Position numbers and translations under genes: made by a program
Part shown: piece after piece, positions 1 to 7,863 of the stretch
Layout: every line of letters begins with the position of its first letter
Numbering within the stretch: the stretch's first letter is position 1
The notes under the pieces: model-generated
What the model saw: only the letters and a program-made list of their open reading frames with translations
The model's database searches: none
Told to the model about the DNA's origin: nothing
Origin: an uncultured Clostridium sp.
Lineage (GTDB): Bacteria; Bacillota; Clostridia; Clostridiales; Clostridiaceae
Assembly (NCBI RefSeq): GCF_934754925.1
Contig: NZ_CAKVJA010000061.1
Span: 1-10,860 of the forward strand
Direction of reading: 5' to 3'
DNA: 10,860 nt

Positions 1-57
1 ACGACAGGTTGCTAGGTTTCTCAGGGCCAGTCCCTCCACCATTCTTAATAAAAGACT
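1..57 (-). ncRNA. SAM-I (S-box) riboswitch, 5' part, cut by window edge
   Basis: Read on the minus strand, the sequence carries the conserved S-box core in order: TTAAGAATGGTGGAGGGA, then CTGGCCCTGAGAAACC, then TAGCAACCTGT. These match the conserved P1/P2 side, the P2/P3 junction and the GCAACC segment of SAM-I riboswitches. The aptamer's 3' half (P4 and the closing P1 strand) and the expression platform lie beyond position 1, so the controlled gene is outside the window. SAM-I riboswitches normally turn off methionine/cysteine synthesis or methionine uptake genes when S-adenosylmethionine is plentiful, usually by transcription termination. The neighbouring hom and folate genes lie upstream of the switch and are not downstream targets of it. 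The exact 5' end is an estimate. Confidence 0.93.
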
Positions 58-78
58 TTTTATTCATTTATTATCTTT

Positions 79-106
79 ATTATACTCTTATGGAATATTT
101 TTTCAA
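79..106 (-). promoter_or_regulatory. Sigma-A promoter of the SAM riboswitch transcript
   Basis: On the minus strand TTGAAA (101-106) and a perfect TATAAT (79-84) are separated by 16 bases. The start point would fall near position 72, about 15 bases before the conserved riboswitch core. The placement just ahead of an S-box leader supports a real promoter for the gene beyond the left edge. Confidence 0.8.
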
Positions 107-127
107 GTATTTTTGTGAATTTTAAAT

Positions 128-676
128 TTATTTGTTAGTTATTATAAAATCAACTTTAATATCATGGATTTCTGATTTAATATTTTTTACTATTTGTAGT
201 TCATATGCTAAAGCTAATTTAATACATTTATTATTAATATTTGAAATATATTTATCATAGTATCCTCCACCATAGCCAATTCTATTTCCATTTATATCAA
301 AGGCTACACCTGGCATTATTATCAAATCAAAATTATCCCCAACTTTACTTTTATCCACATCCTTTGGTTCAAGTATACCCCACTTATCCACATCCATGTT
401 ATTTAAACTGTTAATTTTTATTGCTAACATTTCTTTATTAACTTTATCTGTTTTAGGAACATAAATATCTTTGTTATCACTTATAGCATAGTTTATAAAT
501 TTCTTAGTATCTACTTCTGAACCGAAACTTACATAAGTAAATATTTTTTTTGATTTTTTATAAATATCACTGTTTATTAGTTTTTGAAATATTACCTTAT
601 CATATTCATATTTATTCTCTAATTCTAACCTATTTCTTTTTTCTAATATTTCTTTTCTTAAAATATTCTTGTCCAT
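128..676 (-). CDS. 5-formyltetrahydrofolate cyclo-ligase (methenyl-THF synthetase)
   Basis: This cytosolic enzyme uses ATP to convert 5-formyltetrahydrofolate to 5,10-methenyltetrahydrofolate, returning a storage folate to the one-carbon pool. Seen in the protein (182 aa from the chosen start): the N-terminal KNILRKEILEKRNRL helix typical of the family, MPGVAFD at residues 121-127, and the nucleotide/folate-binding loop GYGGGYYDKY at 134-143. The end, HDIKVDFIIT, is also family-typical. Length is normal for the family. A longer frame opens at 700, but only the ATG at 676 has a ribosome binding site (AAGAGGG, 4 bases upstream), so I start there. It follows hom by 90 bases with no hairpin between them, so co-transcription is likely. 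The folate role fits the methionine theme of hom and the SAM riboswitch. Confidence 0.93.
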   Translation of the reverse strand: MDKNILRKEILEKRNRLELENKYEYDKVIFQKLINSDIYKKSKKIFTYVSFGSEVDTKKFINYAISDNKDIYVPKTDKVNKEMLAIKINSLNNMDVDKWGILEPKDVDKSKVGDNFDLIIMPGVAFDINGNRIGYGGGYYDKYISNINNKCIKLALAYELQIVKNIKSEIHDIKVDFIITNK

Positions 677-766
677 AATACCCTCTTCAATCTTTCCCAT
701 TAAAAATTTTAACTATTTAAAATATATAAAATCTTAATTTATTATTATCTATGATTCCCTAAATAC

Positions 767-1783
767 TTAACTATTAATTAACACAACATCTCTTAATATA
801 GAAGCTGCTGCATTCATAGTCCCAGAAGCTCCTCCAATTATACTTATATCTCCTAATGTATCAGTTTTAAAATAAACTCCCTTATTTTTATAATCAACAA
901 AGTAAAGTGGATGATTTTCATTAATTATTATTGGCTTTACATAAGCTTTTATCATATTATCTATTTTTTCAACTTTACCAATTAACTTTAACTTTTTATT
1001 TTCTACTTTAGCTTTTTCTATATCTTCTAATGTAACTTCTGTTATACCCTTTATTTCTATATCTTCTAATTTTATATTTGTATCCATAAGAACATTTGAT
1101 AATATTATTATTTTGCATGCAGTATCATATCCTAAAATATCAAGGCTTGGATTAGCCTCTGCTATACCATTTTTTTGTGCCTGCTTTAATGACTCTTCAT
1201 AAGTAACATTATCATTTGTCATTTTACTTAATATATAATTTGTCGTTCCATTTAATATACCCTCAATAGCTTGTATCTCACTACCTGCAACATCATATAA
1301 TCCTCCATTAATTGAAGGTAATGCACCTCCAGTAGTACACCCCACCTTAAGTTCCACTGAATTTTTGTCTGCAATTTCTTTTAATTCTTTATATTTTAAT
1401 ATAATAGGTCCCTTATTACCTGTAACAACATTTATTTTACTTTCTAAAGCTCTTTTTATATGTGTTAATCCTGGCTCCCCAGTTTCTATATTAGTAGATG
1501 TTAATTCTATCAAAGTATCAATATCATTATTTTTTATTACTTCCTGAATACTTAAATTAGATTTCCACAATATATGTTCTTTAATACTTTTATTTTTATT
1601 AATAAATTCAAGTAATTCTTCTAAATCAATACCATTTGCTTTATAGATTCCCCCATCACTTTTTACTATATATTTTACTTTTATATCTAAGTTGTATTTT
1701 TCAAAAATATATTTTCTCTTTTTCACTAATAATTTTATTAATGATTGTCCTACTCCACCAAAACCTATTATTCCTATCTCCAT
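767..1783 (-). CDS. hom: Homoserine dehydrogenase, short form without ACT domain
   Basis: It catalyses NAD(P)H-dependent reduction of aspartate semialdehyde to homoserine, the branch point to methionine and threonine. From the chosen ATG it has 338 aa. The Rossmann loop GFGGVG is at residues 7-12 and the GNK motif at 122-124. The family signature GILNGTTNYILSKM begins at 175, and the catalytic region GIAEANPSLDILGYDTACK ends at 224. Glu209, Asp220 and Lys224 sit where the family's substrate-binding and catalytic residues are expected. The protein ends after the catalytic/dimerisation domain, so the C-terminal ACT regulatory domain of B. subtilis-type enzymes is absent and threonine feedback through that domain is not expected. 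The frame extends upstream to a TTG at 1795, but GGGGTG lies 5 bases before the ATG at 1783, which fixes that start. No S-box or T-box was seen in its own leader. Confidence 0.94.
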   Translation of the reverse strand: MEIGIIGFGGVGQSLIKLLVKKRKYIFEKYNLDIKVKYIVKSDGGIYKANGIDLEELLEFINKNKSIKEHILWKSNLSIQEVIKNNDIDTLIELTSTNIETGEPGLTHIKRALESKINVVTGNKGPIILKYKELKEIADKNSVELKVGCTTGGALPSINGGLYDVAGSEIQAIEGILNGTTNYILSKMTNDNVTYEESLKQAQKNGIAEANPSLDILGYDTACKIIILSNVLMDTNIKLEDIEIKGITEVTLEDIEKAKVENKKLKLIGKVEKIDNMIKAYVKPIIINENHPLYFVDYKNKGVYFKTDTLGDISIIGGASGTMNAAASILRDVVLINS

Positions 1784-1811
1784 ATTACACCCCAAACTTT
1801 ATATTAAATAT

Positions 1812-1832
1812 ATTTATCCCTAACAGATAAAT
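1812..1832. repeat. Inverted repeat ATTTATC-N7-GATAAAT in the hom leader
   Basis: Two perfect 7-base arms (1812-1818 and 1826-1832) flank a 7-base spacer, about 30 bases upstream of the hom start codon and at the start point expected from the weak promoter next to it. It has no GC-rich stem and no following T-run, so it is not a terminator. It could be an operator or a weak leader hairpin. The binding protein is unknown. Such short A/T-rich repeats can also occur by chance. Confidence 0.35.
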
Positions 1833-1836
1833 ACCT

Positions 1837-1865
1837 TCTATACTATTTATAAATATTTATTTCAT
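1837..1865 (-). promoter_or_regulatory. hom: Possible promoter of hom
   Basis: On the minus strand ATGAAA (1860-1865) and TATAGA (1837-1842) are 17 bases apart, each matching the sigma-A consensus at four or five of six positions. It lies downstream of the terminator that closes the preceding operon, where a hom promoter is needed. The sequence is very AT-rich, so a chance match is possible. Confidence 0.4.
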
Positions 1866-1973
1866 TTTTAGCTTATTCTTTTAAAAATAATCTCTTTTTC
1901 TTATTTCAAAACTATTAGTAATATTATTTAATATATCAAAACTTTTATTTTAAATACAGTAATAGAAAATATG

Positions 1974-2000
1974 AAAAAGTGCTCCATAGGAACACTTTTT
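1974..2000 (-). terminator. Rho-independent terminator after the nik-hydrolase-MATE operon
   Basis: AAAAAGTG (1974-1981) pairs with CACTTTTT (1993-2000). Inside it, TCC pairs with GGA across one C/A mismatch around an ATA loop. Read on the minus strand, the stem ends in TTTTT, followed by more T-rich sequence. It begins 55 bases after the MATE stop codon. The A-run on the opposite arm would let it work in both directions, but no plus-strand gene needs it. Confidence 0.82.
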
Positions 2001-2055
2001 CAACGCTTATATTATATAATTTTCTTTAATTAATTATATAAATTAAAATTCATAT

Positions 2056-3396
2056 TTAAATATTACTCTTTTTAATAATATATTTATTATATCCTAAGTA
2101 ATAAGCTACCATACATAATGATGTTAATGCCCATGTAATTGGGTACGCTATAGCAACACTATTAACGCTCATAAATTTTGGAACAATTATAAATAATAAA
2201 ATTGTTCTAACTATACATATATTAATCAGGATAATTATCATTGGCTCTTTTATATTTCCAATTCCTCTAAGACTATCACTAAGCACTTGTAATATTACAT
2301 ATATAAAATAAAATGGAAAAGTTATTTTTATTATATTAAGTCCTAATTCAATAACAGTAGGTTCTTTTATTAGTATTCTAAATAATACACGCCCAAAACA
2401 AAGTGAAAATATACTTAAAAATACTGCAATAATAATTCCAATAATAAGACACTGTTTTGTACCGTTTCTTACTCTATCATATTTCCTTGCCCCATTATTT
2501 TGTGCAGTAAATATCATAGCAGCCTGTCCTATTGCTACTATTGGAAGATAAATTATTAGCTCAACTTTAAAATAAACCGTAAATGCTGCAATGACATTCT
2601 CTCCTAAAGAATTAATTTGATATTGAACCATTACATTTGAAAATGTAATTGCTAGTGACTGTATTCCTGCTGGTATCCCAATAGTAATAATTTTTTTTAA
2701 AATTTTCTTATCAAATTTTATCTTATCAAATATTAAAGAATAATTTTTATCTACCTTAGATAACTTGTACAAAATAAAGATTGCTGCAAAAGTTTGTGAA
2801 ACTAATGTAGCCCATGCAATTCCATAAATACCGTTGTTAAAAATAATAATAAATAGGACATTCATAAGTATATTTATTATTCCACCAATTAACTGTGCAT
2901 ATAGTGGTGTTTTAGAATCTCCTAATGCTCTGAGTAATCCAGCGCCAATATTATAAATCATAATAGAAACAGATGAAAAAAAATAAATTCTAAGATATCC
3001 TTCAGCACTTACTTGTAACTGACTTGGTACATCTATAAGTTTTAAATAATACGGAGTAAAGAAATATCCTATTACCATAATAATAGCTCCACCTATAATA
3101 CTAAGTGCAATAGCATTTTGAATAGCAACCTTTAAACTTTCCTTGTCTCTTGCACCATAAATATGTGAAATAACAACTCCCGAACCTACAGACATCCCAC
3201 TAAAAAATCCTATTAAGCAAGTAACTAATAAACTACTAACTCCAATGGCAGATGATGCTGATTTTCCTAAAATATTTCCTGCAAAAATTAGATCTACAGT
3301 ATTATATAGTTGCTGAAAAAGGCTAGTTAAAAGTAATGGTATAGAAAATAATAATATATTTTTCCAAATAGGTCCTTTTGTTAAATCATTATTCAT
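2056..3396 (-). CDS. MATE family multidrug/metabolite efflux transporter
   Basis: A 446-aa integral membrane protein of the multi-antimicrobial extrusion (MATE, NorM/DinF/MepA) family, which exports compounds from the cytoplasm using a Na+ or H+ gradient. The N-terminus LTKGPIWKNILLFSIPLL followed by FQQLYNTVDLIFAG is the usual start of Firmicutes MATE proteins. About twelve hydrophobic segments form two six-helix halves, with GAGLLRALGDSKTP near residues 152-165 and the related SDSLRGIGNIKEP in the second half. Length is normal. It begins only 7 bases after the hydrolase stop codon, so it is the last gene of the nik operon. The nearest Shine-Dalgarno-like stretch (GGTGAG) is 13 bases upstream, within the end of the hydrolase gene, so translation may rely on coupling. 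Substrate cannot be read from sequence. Its place suggests export of something made or released by the importer and hydrolase. Confidence 0.93.
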   Translation of the reverse strand: MNNDLTKGPIWKNILLFSIPLLLTSLFQQLYNTVDLIFAGNILGKSASSAIGVSSLLVTCLIGFFSGMSVGSGVVISHIYGARDKESLKVAIQNAIALSIIGGAIIMVIGYFFTPYYLKLIDVPSQLQVSAEGYLRIYFFSSVSIMIYNIGAGLLRALGDSKTPLYAQLIGGIINILMNVLFIIIFNNGIYGIAWATLVSQTFAAIFILYKLSKVDKNYSLIFDKIKFDKKILKKIITIGIPAGIQSLAITFSNVMVQYQINSLGENVIAAFTVYFKVELIIYLPIVAIGQAAMIFTAQNNGARKYDRVRNGTKQCLIIGIIIAVFLSIFSLCFGRVLFRILIKEPTVIELGLNIIKITFPFYFIYVILQVLSDSLRGIGNIKEPMIIILINICIVRTILLFIIVPKFMSVNSVAIAYPITWALTSLCMVAYYLGYNKYIIKKSNI

Positions 3397-3403
3397 ATTT
3401 TAT

Positions 3404-4354
3404 TTAACACTCACCATATGCAATTAATGGTTCATCACTTTCTACAGACAATGATACTGTCATATAAAGAACAACACCACTTATTTCAGCATAATATGTC
3501 ATTAAAATATTACCAAAGAAATCTTTTATCTCTCCTAAAATGTCACCTTCTTCAACTCTTTGCCCTGCACTAACTCTTGGATACCAACATCCATCAACAT
3601 CTGCTTCCAAATAAATAGCCTTAGTGATATCTGTAATCATTTCAGTATTTACCTTAGTAATTTTAATATCCTTAATAATATCAAAATGATTTAATATAGT
3701 TAAAATATCTTTTTTATATTCTTTAACTTCTTGATTATTCCAAAGACCTCTTCCACCTCTTTCAATTAAGATACTAGGTAAACCTCTTATAGCTGCTGAA
3801 TTGTATGCACCAGTTTTAGCTCCTGACTTAACCATATATTTAACATCTAATATTGAAGCTATTTCTCTTGATGCTGAAATTATCTCTTCATCTGCTATTC
3901 CAGGATAATATACAAAAGGGGTTGTTAATTCATGTAAGTCACCACCATGTATATCTACATAAAAATCAGCCTTACTTTGGCATTCATAAGTTATAAAATG
4001 TCCAATTTGTTCTGCTAATGTTCCATTTTTATCACCTGGAAAAATACGATTTATATTTTTACCATCTTCAGGAACTACTGCACTAGTTTTTTTCTTAAAA
4101 CTTTGAGTATTAACTGGATGTATTATTATAATTTTACCATTTACGTCTTTTGGATTAATTTCTTGTGCTAATTCTATCGCTGTTTGAATACAAGGATATT
4201 CTACACCATGTATTCCTGCCGTTATTAAAATAGTTTTTCCATCATTTATACCATTTATTAAAGTTACAGGCATAGCTGTTCCAGTTTCATAAACCTCTAC
4301 TAACCCCTGTTTTTTTTCACCTTTATTTGCAAATAAACTTCCTACCTTAAGCAT
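3404..4354 (-). CDS. M14-type zinc hydrolase, succinylglutamate desuccinylase/aspartoacylase family
   Basis: A 316-aa predicted cytoplasmic zinc amidohydrolase (no signal peptide) of the AstE/AspA branch of the M14 carboxypeptidase fold. Its known members remove acyl groups from N-acyl amino acids. Counting from the chosen start, the zinc ligands appear as HGVE (His49, Glu52) and the His of VDIHGGD (His136). NINRIFPG (Asn102-Arg103) matches the substrate-binding Asn-Arg of aspartoacylases, and Glu198 in ILIERGGRG is placed as the general base. A C-terminal beta-rich domain from about 240 contains VEEGDILGEIKDFFGN, a barrel-sandwich-like segment found in many bacterial members. The frame is open up to 4384, but the ATG at 4354 has AAGGGAG 9 bases before it and the upstream ATG has none, so I start at 4354. 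It follows nikE by 55 bases and precedes the MATE gene by 7. The true substrate is unknown; deacylation of an imported N-acyl amino acid or ligand is an inference from context. Confidence 0.88.
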   Translation of the reverse strand: MLKVGSLFANKGEKKQGLVEVYETGTAMPVTLINGINDGKTILITAGIHGVEYPCIQTAIELAQEINPKDVNGKIIIIHPVNTQSFKKKTSAVVPEDGKNINRIFPGDKNGTLAEQIGHFITYECQSKADFYVDIHGGDLHELTTPFVYYPGIADEEIISASREIASILDVKYMVKSGAKTGAYNSAAIRGLPSILIERGGRGLWNNQEVKEYKKDILTILNHFDIIKDIKITKVNTEMITDITKAIYLEADVDGCWYPRVSAGQRVEEGDILGEIKDFFGNILMTYYAEISGVVLYMTVSLSVESDEPLIAYGEC

Positions 4355-4409
4355 TTTATTACACTCCCTTGAAATATCATACATACATATTTCTATTAGA
4401 ATTTGTAAC

Positions 4410-5204
4410 TTATGATGATTTCTTTAATTTTTCTTTATAAAACTCAATATCAATTTCCATATCTTTAACAGCATTTAATAATGATTTAGAATACTCATCT
4501 TTTATATATTTTAAATCATCTAATGTATCAACTTTTTCTACTATTTGCCCTTCTTTAAAAAATAAAACTCTATCGCATATATATGTTACTGCAGTTAAGT
4601 CATGAGTAATAAATAGATAAGACAGCTTATACTTCTCCTTTAATTCAATTAATAAATCTAAGATTTGAACTTGAACAGAAACATCAAGTGAACTTATTGC
4701 CTCATCTAATAAAATAAATTTAGGATGTCTAGAAATAGCTCGTGCTATGCAAACTCTTTGTAATTGTCCTCCACTTAATTCATGAGGATATCTATAAAGA
4801 TGTTCCTCATTTAAACCAACTTGTTTTAATAAACTTATAATCTTATTTTTTAAAGTGTCCTTGATTAAATTTTCACCTAAAAGTGGTTCAGAAATTATAT
4901 CAATTACTTTGAATCTTGGATTCACAGATGTAGTATAATCTTGAAATACTACATCCATTTTACTTTGCCATTCTTTTCTATTACTACTACCATTAAATTT
5001 TATACTTCCTTTTTGAAACTTTTCTAAGCCTAAGATAGCTCTACCTAAGGTACTTTTTCCACTACCAGATTCACCTATTATTCCAAGGCACTCACCTTCT
5101 TTAATATTTAAGGAAACACCTTTAAGTATATGTTTTTTTTCTTTTTTTAAAAATCCATCTTTAGTTGAAAAGCTTAAGTGTATATTTTCAACCTCTAATA
5201 ACAT
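4410..5204 (-). CDS. nikE: Nickel/peptide-type ABC transporter ATP-binding protein, NikE-like
   Basis: One of two ATPases that power import through NikBC at the inner face of the membrane. All ABC motifs are intact in 264 aa: Walker A GESGSGKS at 44-51, Q-loop Gln88, signature LSGGQLQR at 143-150, Walker B FILLDE at 163-168 and the H-loop His201. The segment VVFQDYTTSVNPRFKV after the Q-loop resembles NikE, where NPR follows, although OppF/DppF proteins are also similar. It is slightly shorter than OppF/DppF, which usually carry a longer C-terminal tail. The start ATG has a strong GGAGG 7 bases upstream, lying between the nikD stop and this start (11-base gap). Assignment to nickel rests mainly on NikA and NikB. 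Confidence 0.87.
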   Translation of the reverse strand: MLLEVENIHLSFSTKDGFLKKEKKHILKGVSLNIKEGECLGIIGESGSGKSTLGRAILGLEKFQKGSIKFNGSSNRKEWQSKMDVVFQDYTTSVNPRFKVIDIISEPLLGENLIKDTLKNKIISLLKQVGLNEEHLYRYPHELSGGQLQRVCIARAISRHPKFILLDEAISSLDVSVQVQILDLLIELKEKYKLSYLFITHDLTAVTYICDRVLFFKEGQIVEKVDTLDDLKYIKDEYSKSLLNAVKDMEIDIEFYKEKLKKSS

Positions 5205-5215
5205 TATAAGCCTCC

Positions 5216-6019
5216 TTATACCAAAACTTGTTTAAACTTATTAACTAACTTTAATCTAGTATTAATTAAATATTTAGTATGGTTTTCTTTTGGATAACAT
5301 ATTATTTCTTCCTTGCTTCCACTTTCAATTATTTTTCCGTCATCCATTACAATTATTTCATCAGCTAATTGAGCAAGTACATTTAAATCATGTGTTATAA
5401 ATATCATAGAAGTATTAAAAATTTCTCTCATTCTCTTAAACTCTTTTACTACTTCAACTTGATTTAAACAATCTATTGCAGTTGTTGGTTCATCAGCAAT
5501 TATTAAATCAGGCTCTAATGCAATTGTTAAAGCAATCATAATACGCTGAAGCATACCACCACTTAACTCATGAGGATATTTTTTTAATATTTCCACAGGA
5601 TTTTTTAAATTCATCTTTTCAAATGATTGTATCGCTAATTGTTCTGCATCACTTTTACTTATTTTTATATGTTCCCTAAAAGTTTCAACTACCTGATTTC
5701 CAATAGTGTAAAGCGGATTAAATGCAGTCATTGGATTTTGTAATATCATACAAATTGATTTTCCTCTAATTTGTCTTTTCTCCTCTTCAGTCATAGATAA
5801 TATTTTATTACCTTTAAATAAAACTTCACCTTTAATATTAAAATTTCTATCTAATAGTCCCATCAAAGCCTTACAAGTCATACTTTTTCCACTACCAGAT
5901 TCACCTAAAATACCAAGACACATATTTTCTTTAACATTGAAAGATATACCTTTTATAATAGGAGTGATATTTTTATTTTTAATAAAATCTACTTTTAAAT
6001 TTTTAACTTCTAATATCAT
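5216..6019 (-). CDS. nikD: Nickel/peptide-type ABC transporter ATP-binding protein, NikD-like
   Basis: The second ATPase of the importer, expected to pair with NikE. It has 267 aa with Walker A GESGSGKS at 39-46, Q-loop Gln94 in MILQNPMTAFNPL, signature LSGGMLQR at 152-159, Walker B LIIADE at 172-177 and His210 in the H-loop. SGGMLQR-IMIA followed by IIADEPTT is close to E. coli NikD. The start codon overlaps the nikC stop by one base (TAATG), so translation is probably coupled. A very strong AAGGAGG lies just before it. The short C-terminal region after about 245 agrees with NikD rather than with the longer OppD/DppD tail that carries a Cys-rich segment. Confidence 0.88.
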   Translation of the reverse strand: MILEVKNLKVDFIKNKNITPIIKGISFNVKENMCLGILGESGSGKSMTCKALMGLLDRNFNIKGEVLFKGNKILSMTEEEKRQIRGKSICMILQNPMTAFNPLYTIGNQVVETFREHIKISKSDAEQLAIQSFEKMNLKNPVEILKKYPHELSGGMLQRIMIALTIALEPDLIIADEPTTAIDCLNQVEVVKEFKRMREIFNTSMIFITHDLNVLAQLADEIIVMDDGKIIESGSKEEIICYPKENHTKYLINTRLKLVNKFKQVLV

Positions 6020-6840
6020 TATGCTACCTCCTTATTATCTAAAGCGTCTCTAAAACTATCTCCAAGCAAGTTAAAGACTGCAACAACTATTAATATTGCT
6101 AAACCTGGTGCTACCATTTGCATTGGCTGAGTTGAGATTACATTTTTAGCTTCACTAAGCATTGCTCCCCATTCTGGTGCTGGTGCTTGAACTCCAAGAC
6201 CTAAGAAAGAAAGTGTTGAAATATTTAATATTACCCATCCCATATCTAATGTAGCTAATATTATTATTTCAGCTAAAATATTAGGAAGCAGATGTTTAAA
6301 TAATACATAAGAAACTTTACTTTCTATTACCTTAGAATACATCATATAATTTTTATGTCTAAATTGAATTGTAATTCCCCTTATCATACGAGCATACCAG
6401 GCCCATTTTACAATTATATTGGCAAATATTACATTTTCAATACCTACTCCAAGTACCCCCACTATTGCTAATATCATTACTTGACTTGGAAATGAAAGCA
6501 TAATATCACATATACGCATAAGTAATTCATCAATAAATCCACCAAAATATCCTGATATTAGTCCAACTAATGTTCCTATACAAATAGTACAAAACATTGT
6601 AAATAGTGATAAAAATATAGTAGGTCTTATTCCATATATCAATCTAGATAATACACATCTTCCTAAAGAGTCTGTTCCAAGAGGATATTTTAATGAGAAA
6701 CTACTAAATTTATTTGCTATATCTTGAGTATATGGATCATTAGGTGCAAATATTGGTGCAAATATTCCTGCTATAAAAACTATTGAAAGTATTAAAATGC
6801 AAACTACTGCTACCTTATCTTTTAAAATTTTCTTTATCAT
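6019..6840 (-). CDS. nikC: Nickel ABC transporter permease, NikC-like
   Basis: An inner-membrane permease subunit of the NikC/DppC/OppC family, 273 aa, the usual NikC size. An N-terminal membrane helix (about 10-32) is followed by the periplasmic-side motif YPLGTDSLGRCVLSRLIYG at 52-70, then about five more helices. The cytoplasmic coupling (EAA-type) segment is around 164-195. LSFLGLGVQAPAPEWGAML (210-228) and FNLLGDSFRDALD (256-268) are hallmarks of the family. It should form a heterodimer with NikB. Its ATG overlaps the nikB stop by one base (TAATG) and its stop overlaps the nikD start the same way, so the three genes are tightly coupled. Confidence 0.9.
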   Translation of the reverse strand: MIKKILKDKVAVVCILILSIVFIAGIFAPIFAPNDPYTQDIANKFSSFSLKYPLGTDSLGRCVLSRLIYGIRPTIFLSLFTMFCTICIGTLVGLISGYFGGFIDELLMRICDIMLSFPSQVMILAIVGVLGVGIENVIFANIIVKWAWYARMIRGITIQFRHKNYMMYSKVIESKVSYVLFKHLLPNILAEIIILATLDMGWVILNISTLSFLGLGVQAPAPEWGAMLSEAKNVISTQPMQMVAPGLAILIVVAVFNLLGDSFRDALDNKEVA

Positions 6841-7781
6841 TATTTTACTAACCCCCTTTTTAATCTTGGATCAATAAAACATTGAATTATATCAATTGCT
6901 AAGTTACAAAAAACAAATAATACACCCATCATCAAAATATAAGCTTGAATTATAGGATAATCTCTATTAAATATTGCTGAGATACAAAGTCTTCCTATAC
7001 CAGGTACTGCAAATATATTTTCTACCACTACAGTTCCAGCAATAAGCTGAACTATACTCATTCCTAAAGCTGTCATACAAGCTTGAAGTGAATTTTTTAA
7101 TATATGTTTATAAGTTATAACTCTATTTTTTATTCCTCTTACCTTAGCATAAAAAACATAATTTTCACTCATATTATCTAGCATGCTATTTCTTATTAAT
7201 CTTACATAGGTAGAAATATATGTCATACTAAGTGTAATTGCAGGTAATATATAATGTTTCATACTAATGGCTCCATTTGTTGGTAACCATCTTAATTGAA
7301 CTGCAAAAAGCCACATAAGTAAAAGTCCTAACCAATAATTTGGCATAGCTGTACCAATAAATACTATAAAACGTACAATCCTATCAAAAATACTATTTTT
7401 ATAAACAGCACTTAATACACCAATTGGAATACTTACAAATATAACAATAAATAATGACATAGATGCTAACTTTAAAGTTGCTGGTAAACATCTTGTTATT
7501 TCTCCTAAAACAGTTCTAGTTGTATTAGTATAAGACACTCCAAAATCTAACCTTAAACAATCTAATAGCCAATTCCAATATCTAATAATGAAAGGTTGAT
7601 TAAGACCAAGTTCTTTTCTCATGGCTTCAATAGCTTCAGGAGTTGGTACAATTTCATTTACTCTAAGAGCAACTTCAGCTGGATCTGATGGTATTAAATT
7701 TATTAAAATAAATGCTATGAAAGATATAGCAAATATCATTGGGATTGCTAAAAGAAGTCTCTTTATAATATATTTTTTCAT
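6840..7781 (-). CDS. nikB: Nickel ABC transporter permease, NikB-like
   Basis: The partner permease to NikC, 313 aa against 314 in E. coli NikB. It has an N-terminal helix at about 7-30, then PTPEAIEAMRKELGLNQP at 46-63 and LDFGVSY at 78-84. The coupling segment YAKVRGIKNRVITYKHILKN is at 211-230. VENIFAVPGIGRLCISAIF with NRDYPIIQ (253-279) is strikingly close to E. coli NikB, where the same ENIFA-PG-GR and SAIFNRDYP-IQ pattern occurs. This is one of the best arguments for a Nik-type rather than Dpp/Opp-type importer. The start has a perfect AAAGGAG eight bases upstream. It lies 82 bases after nikA, and that gap holds a strong hairpin. Confidence 0.91.
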   Translation of the reverse strand: MKKYIIKRLLLAIPMIFAISFIAFILINLIPSDPAEVALRVNEIVPTPEAIEAMRKELGLNQPFIIRYWNWLLDCLRLDFGVSYTNTTRTVLGEITRCLPATLKLASMSLFIVIFVSIPIGVLSAVYKNSIFDRIVRFIVFIGTAMPNYWLGLLLMWLFAVQLRWLPTNGAISMKHYILPAITLSMTYISTYVRLIRNSMLDNMSENYVFYAKVRGIKNRVITYKHILKNSLQACMTALGMSIVQLIAGTVVVENIFAVPGIGRLCISAIFNRDYPIIQAYILMMGVLFVFCNLAIDIIQCFIDPRLKRGLVK

Positions 7782-7817
7782 AATTTCTCCTTTATAAAAC
7801 TATATAACTTTTAAATA

Positions 7818-7851
7818 AGGCTCTGCTAAACAATCTTGTCTTACAGAGCCT
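7818..7851 (-). terminator. Hairpin between nikA and nikB: probable attenuating or mRNA-stabilising stem
   Basis: AGGCTCTG (7818-7825) pairs perfectly with CAGAGCCT (7844-7851). After single-base bulges the stem can continue with TAA/TTA and ACA/TGT around a four-base loop. It starts 12 bases after the nikA stop codon. On the minus strand it is followed by TTATTTAAAA, not a full T-run, so it is more likely a leaky terminator or a 3' stabiliser than a full stop. Such stems after the binding-protein gene are common in ABC operons and leave more binding-protein mRNA than permease mRNA. Confidence 0.72.
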
Positions 7852-7863
7852 AAATTTATTTCT

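Noticed and set aside
1365..1547. Plus-strand open frame of 60 codons inside hom
   Set aside because: It lies antisense within a well-conserved gene, has no family resemblance or clear ribosome binding site, and is a shadow of AT-rich coding.
1636..1830. Plus-strand open frame of 64 codons, rich in Leu, Ile and Phe
   Set aside because: It overlaps the 5' end of hom on the opposite strand. The hydrophobic look comes from reading A/T-rich Lys/Asn/Ile codons in reverse, and no promoter or ribosome binding site was seen.
4355..4384. N-terminal extension MYDISRECNK of the M14 hydrolase
   Set aside because: The upstream ATG lacks a ribosome binding site, while AAGGGAG sits within the extension, 9 bases before the ATG at 4354.
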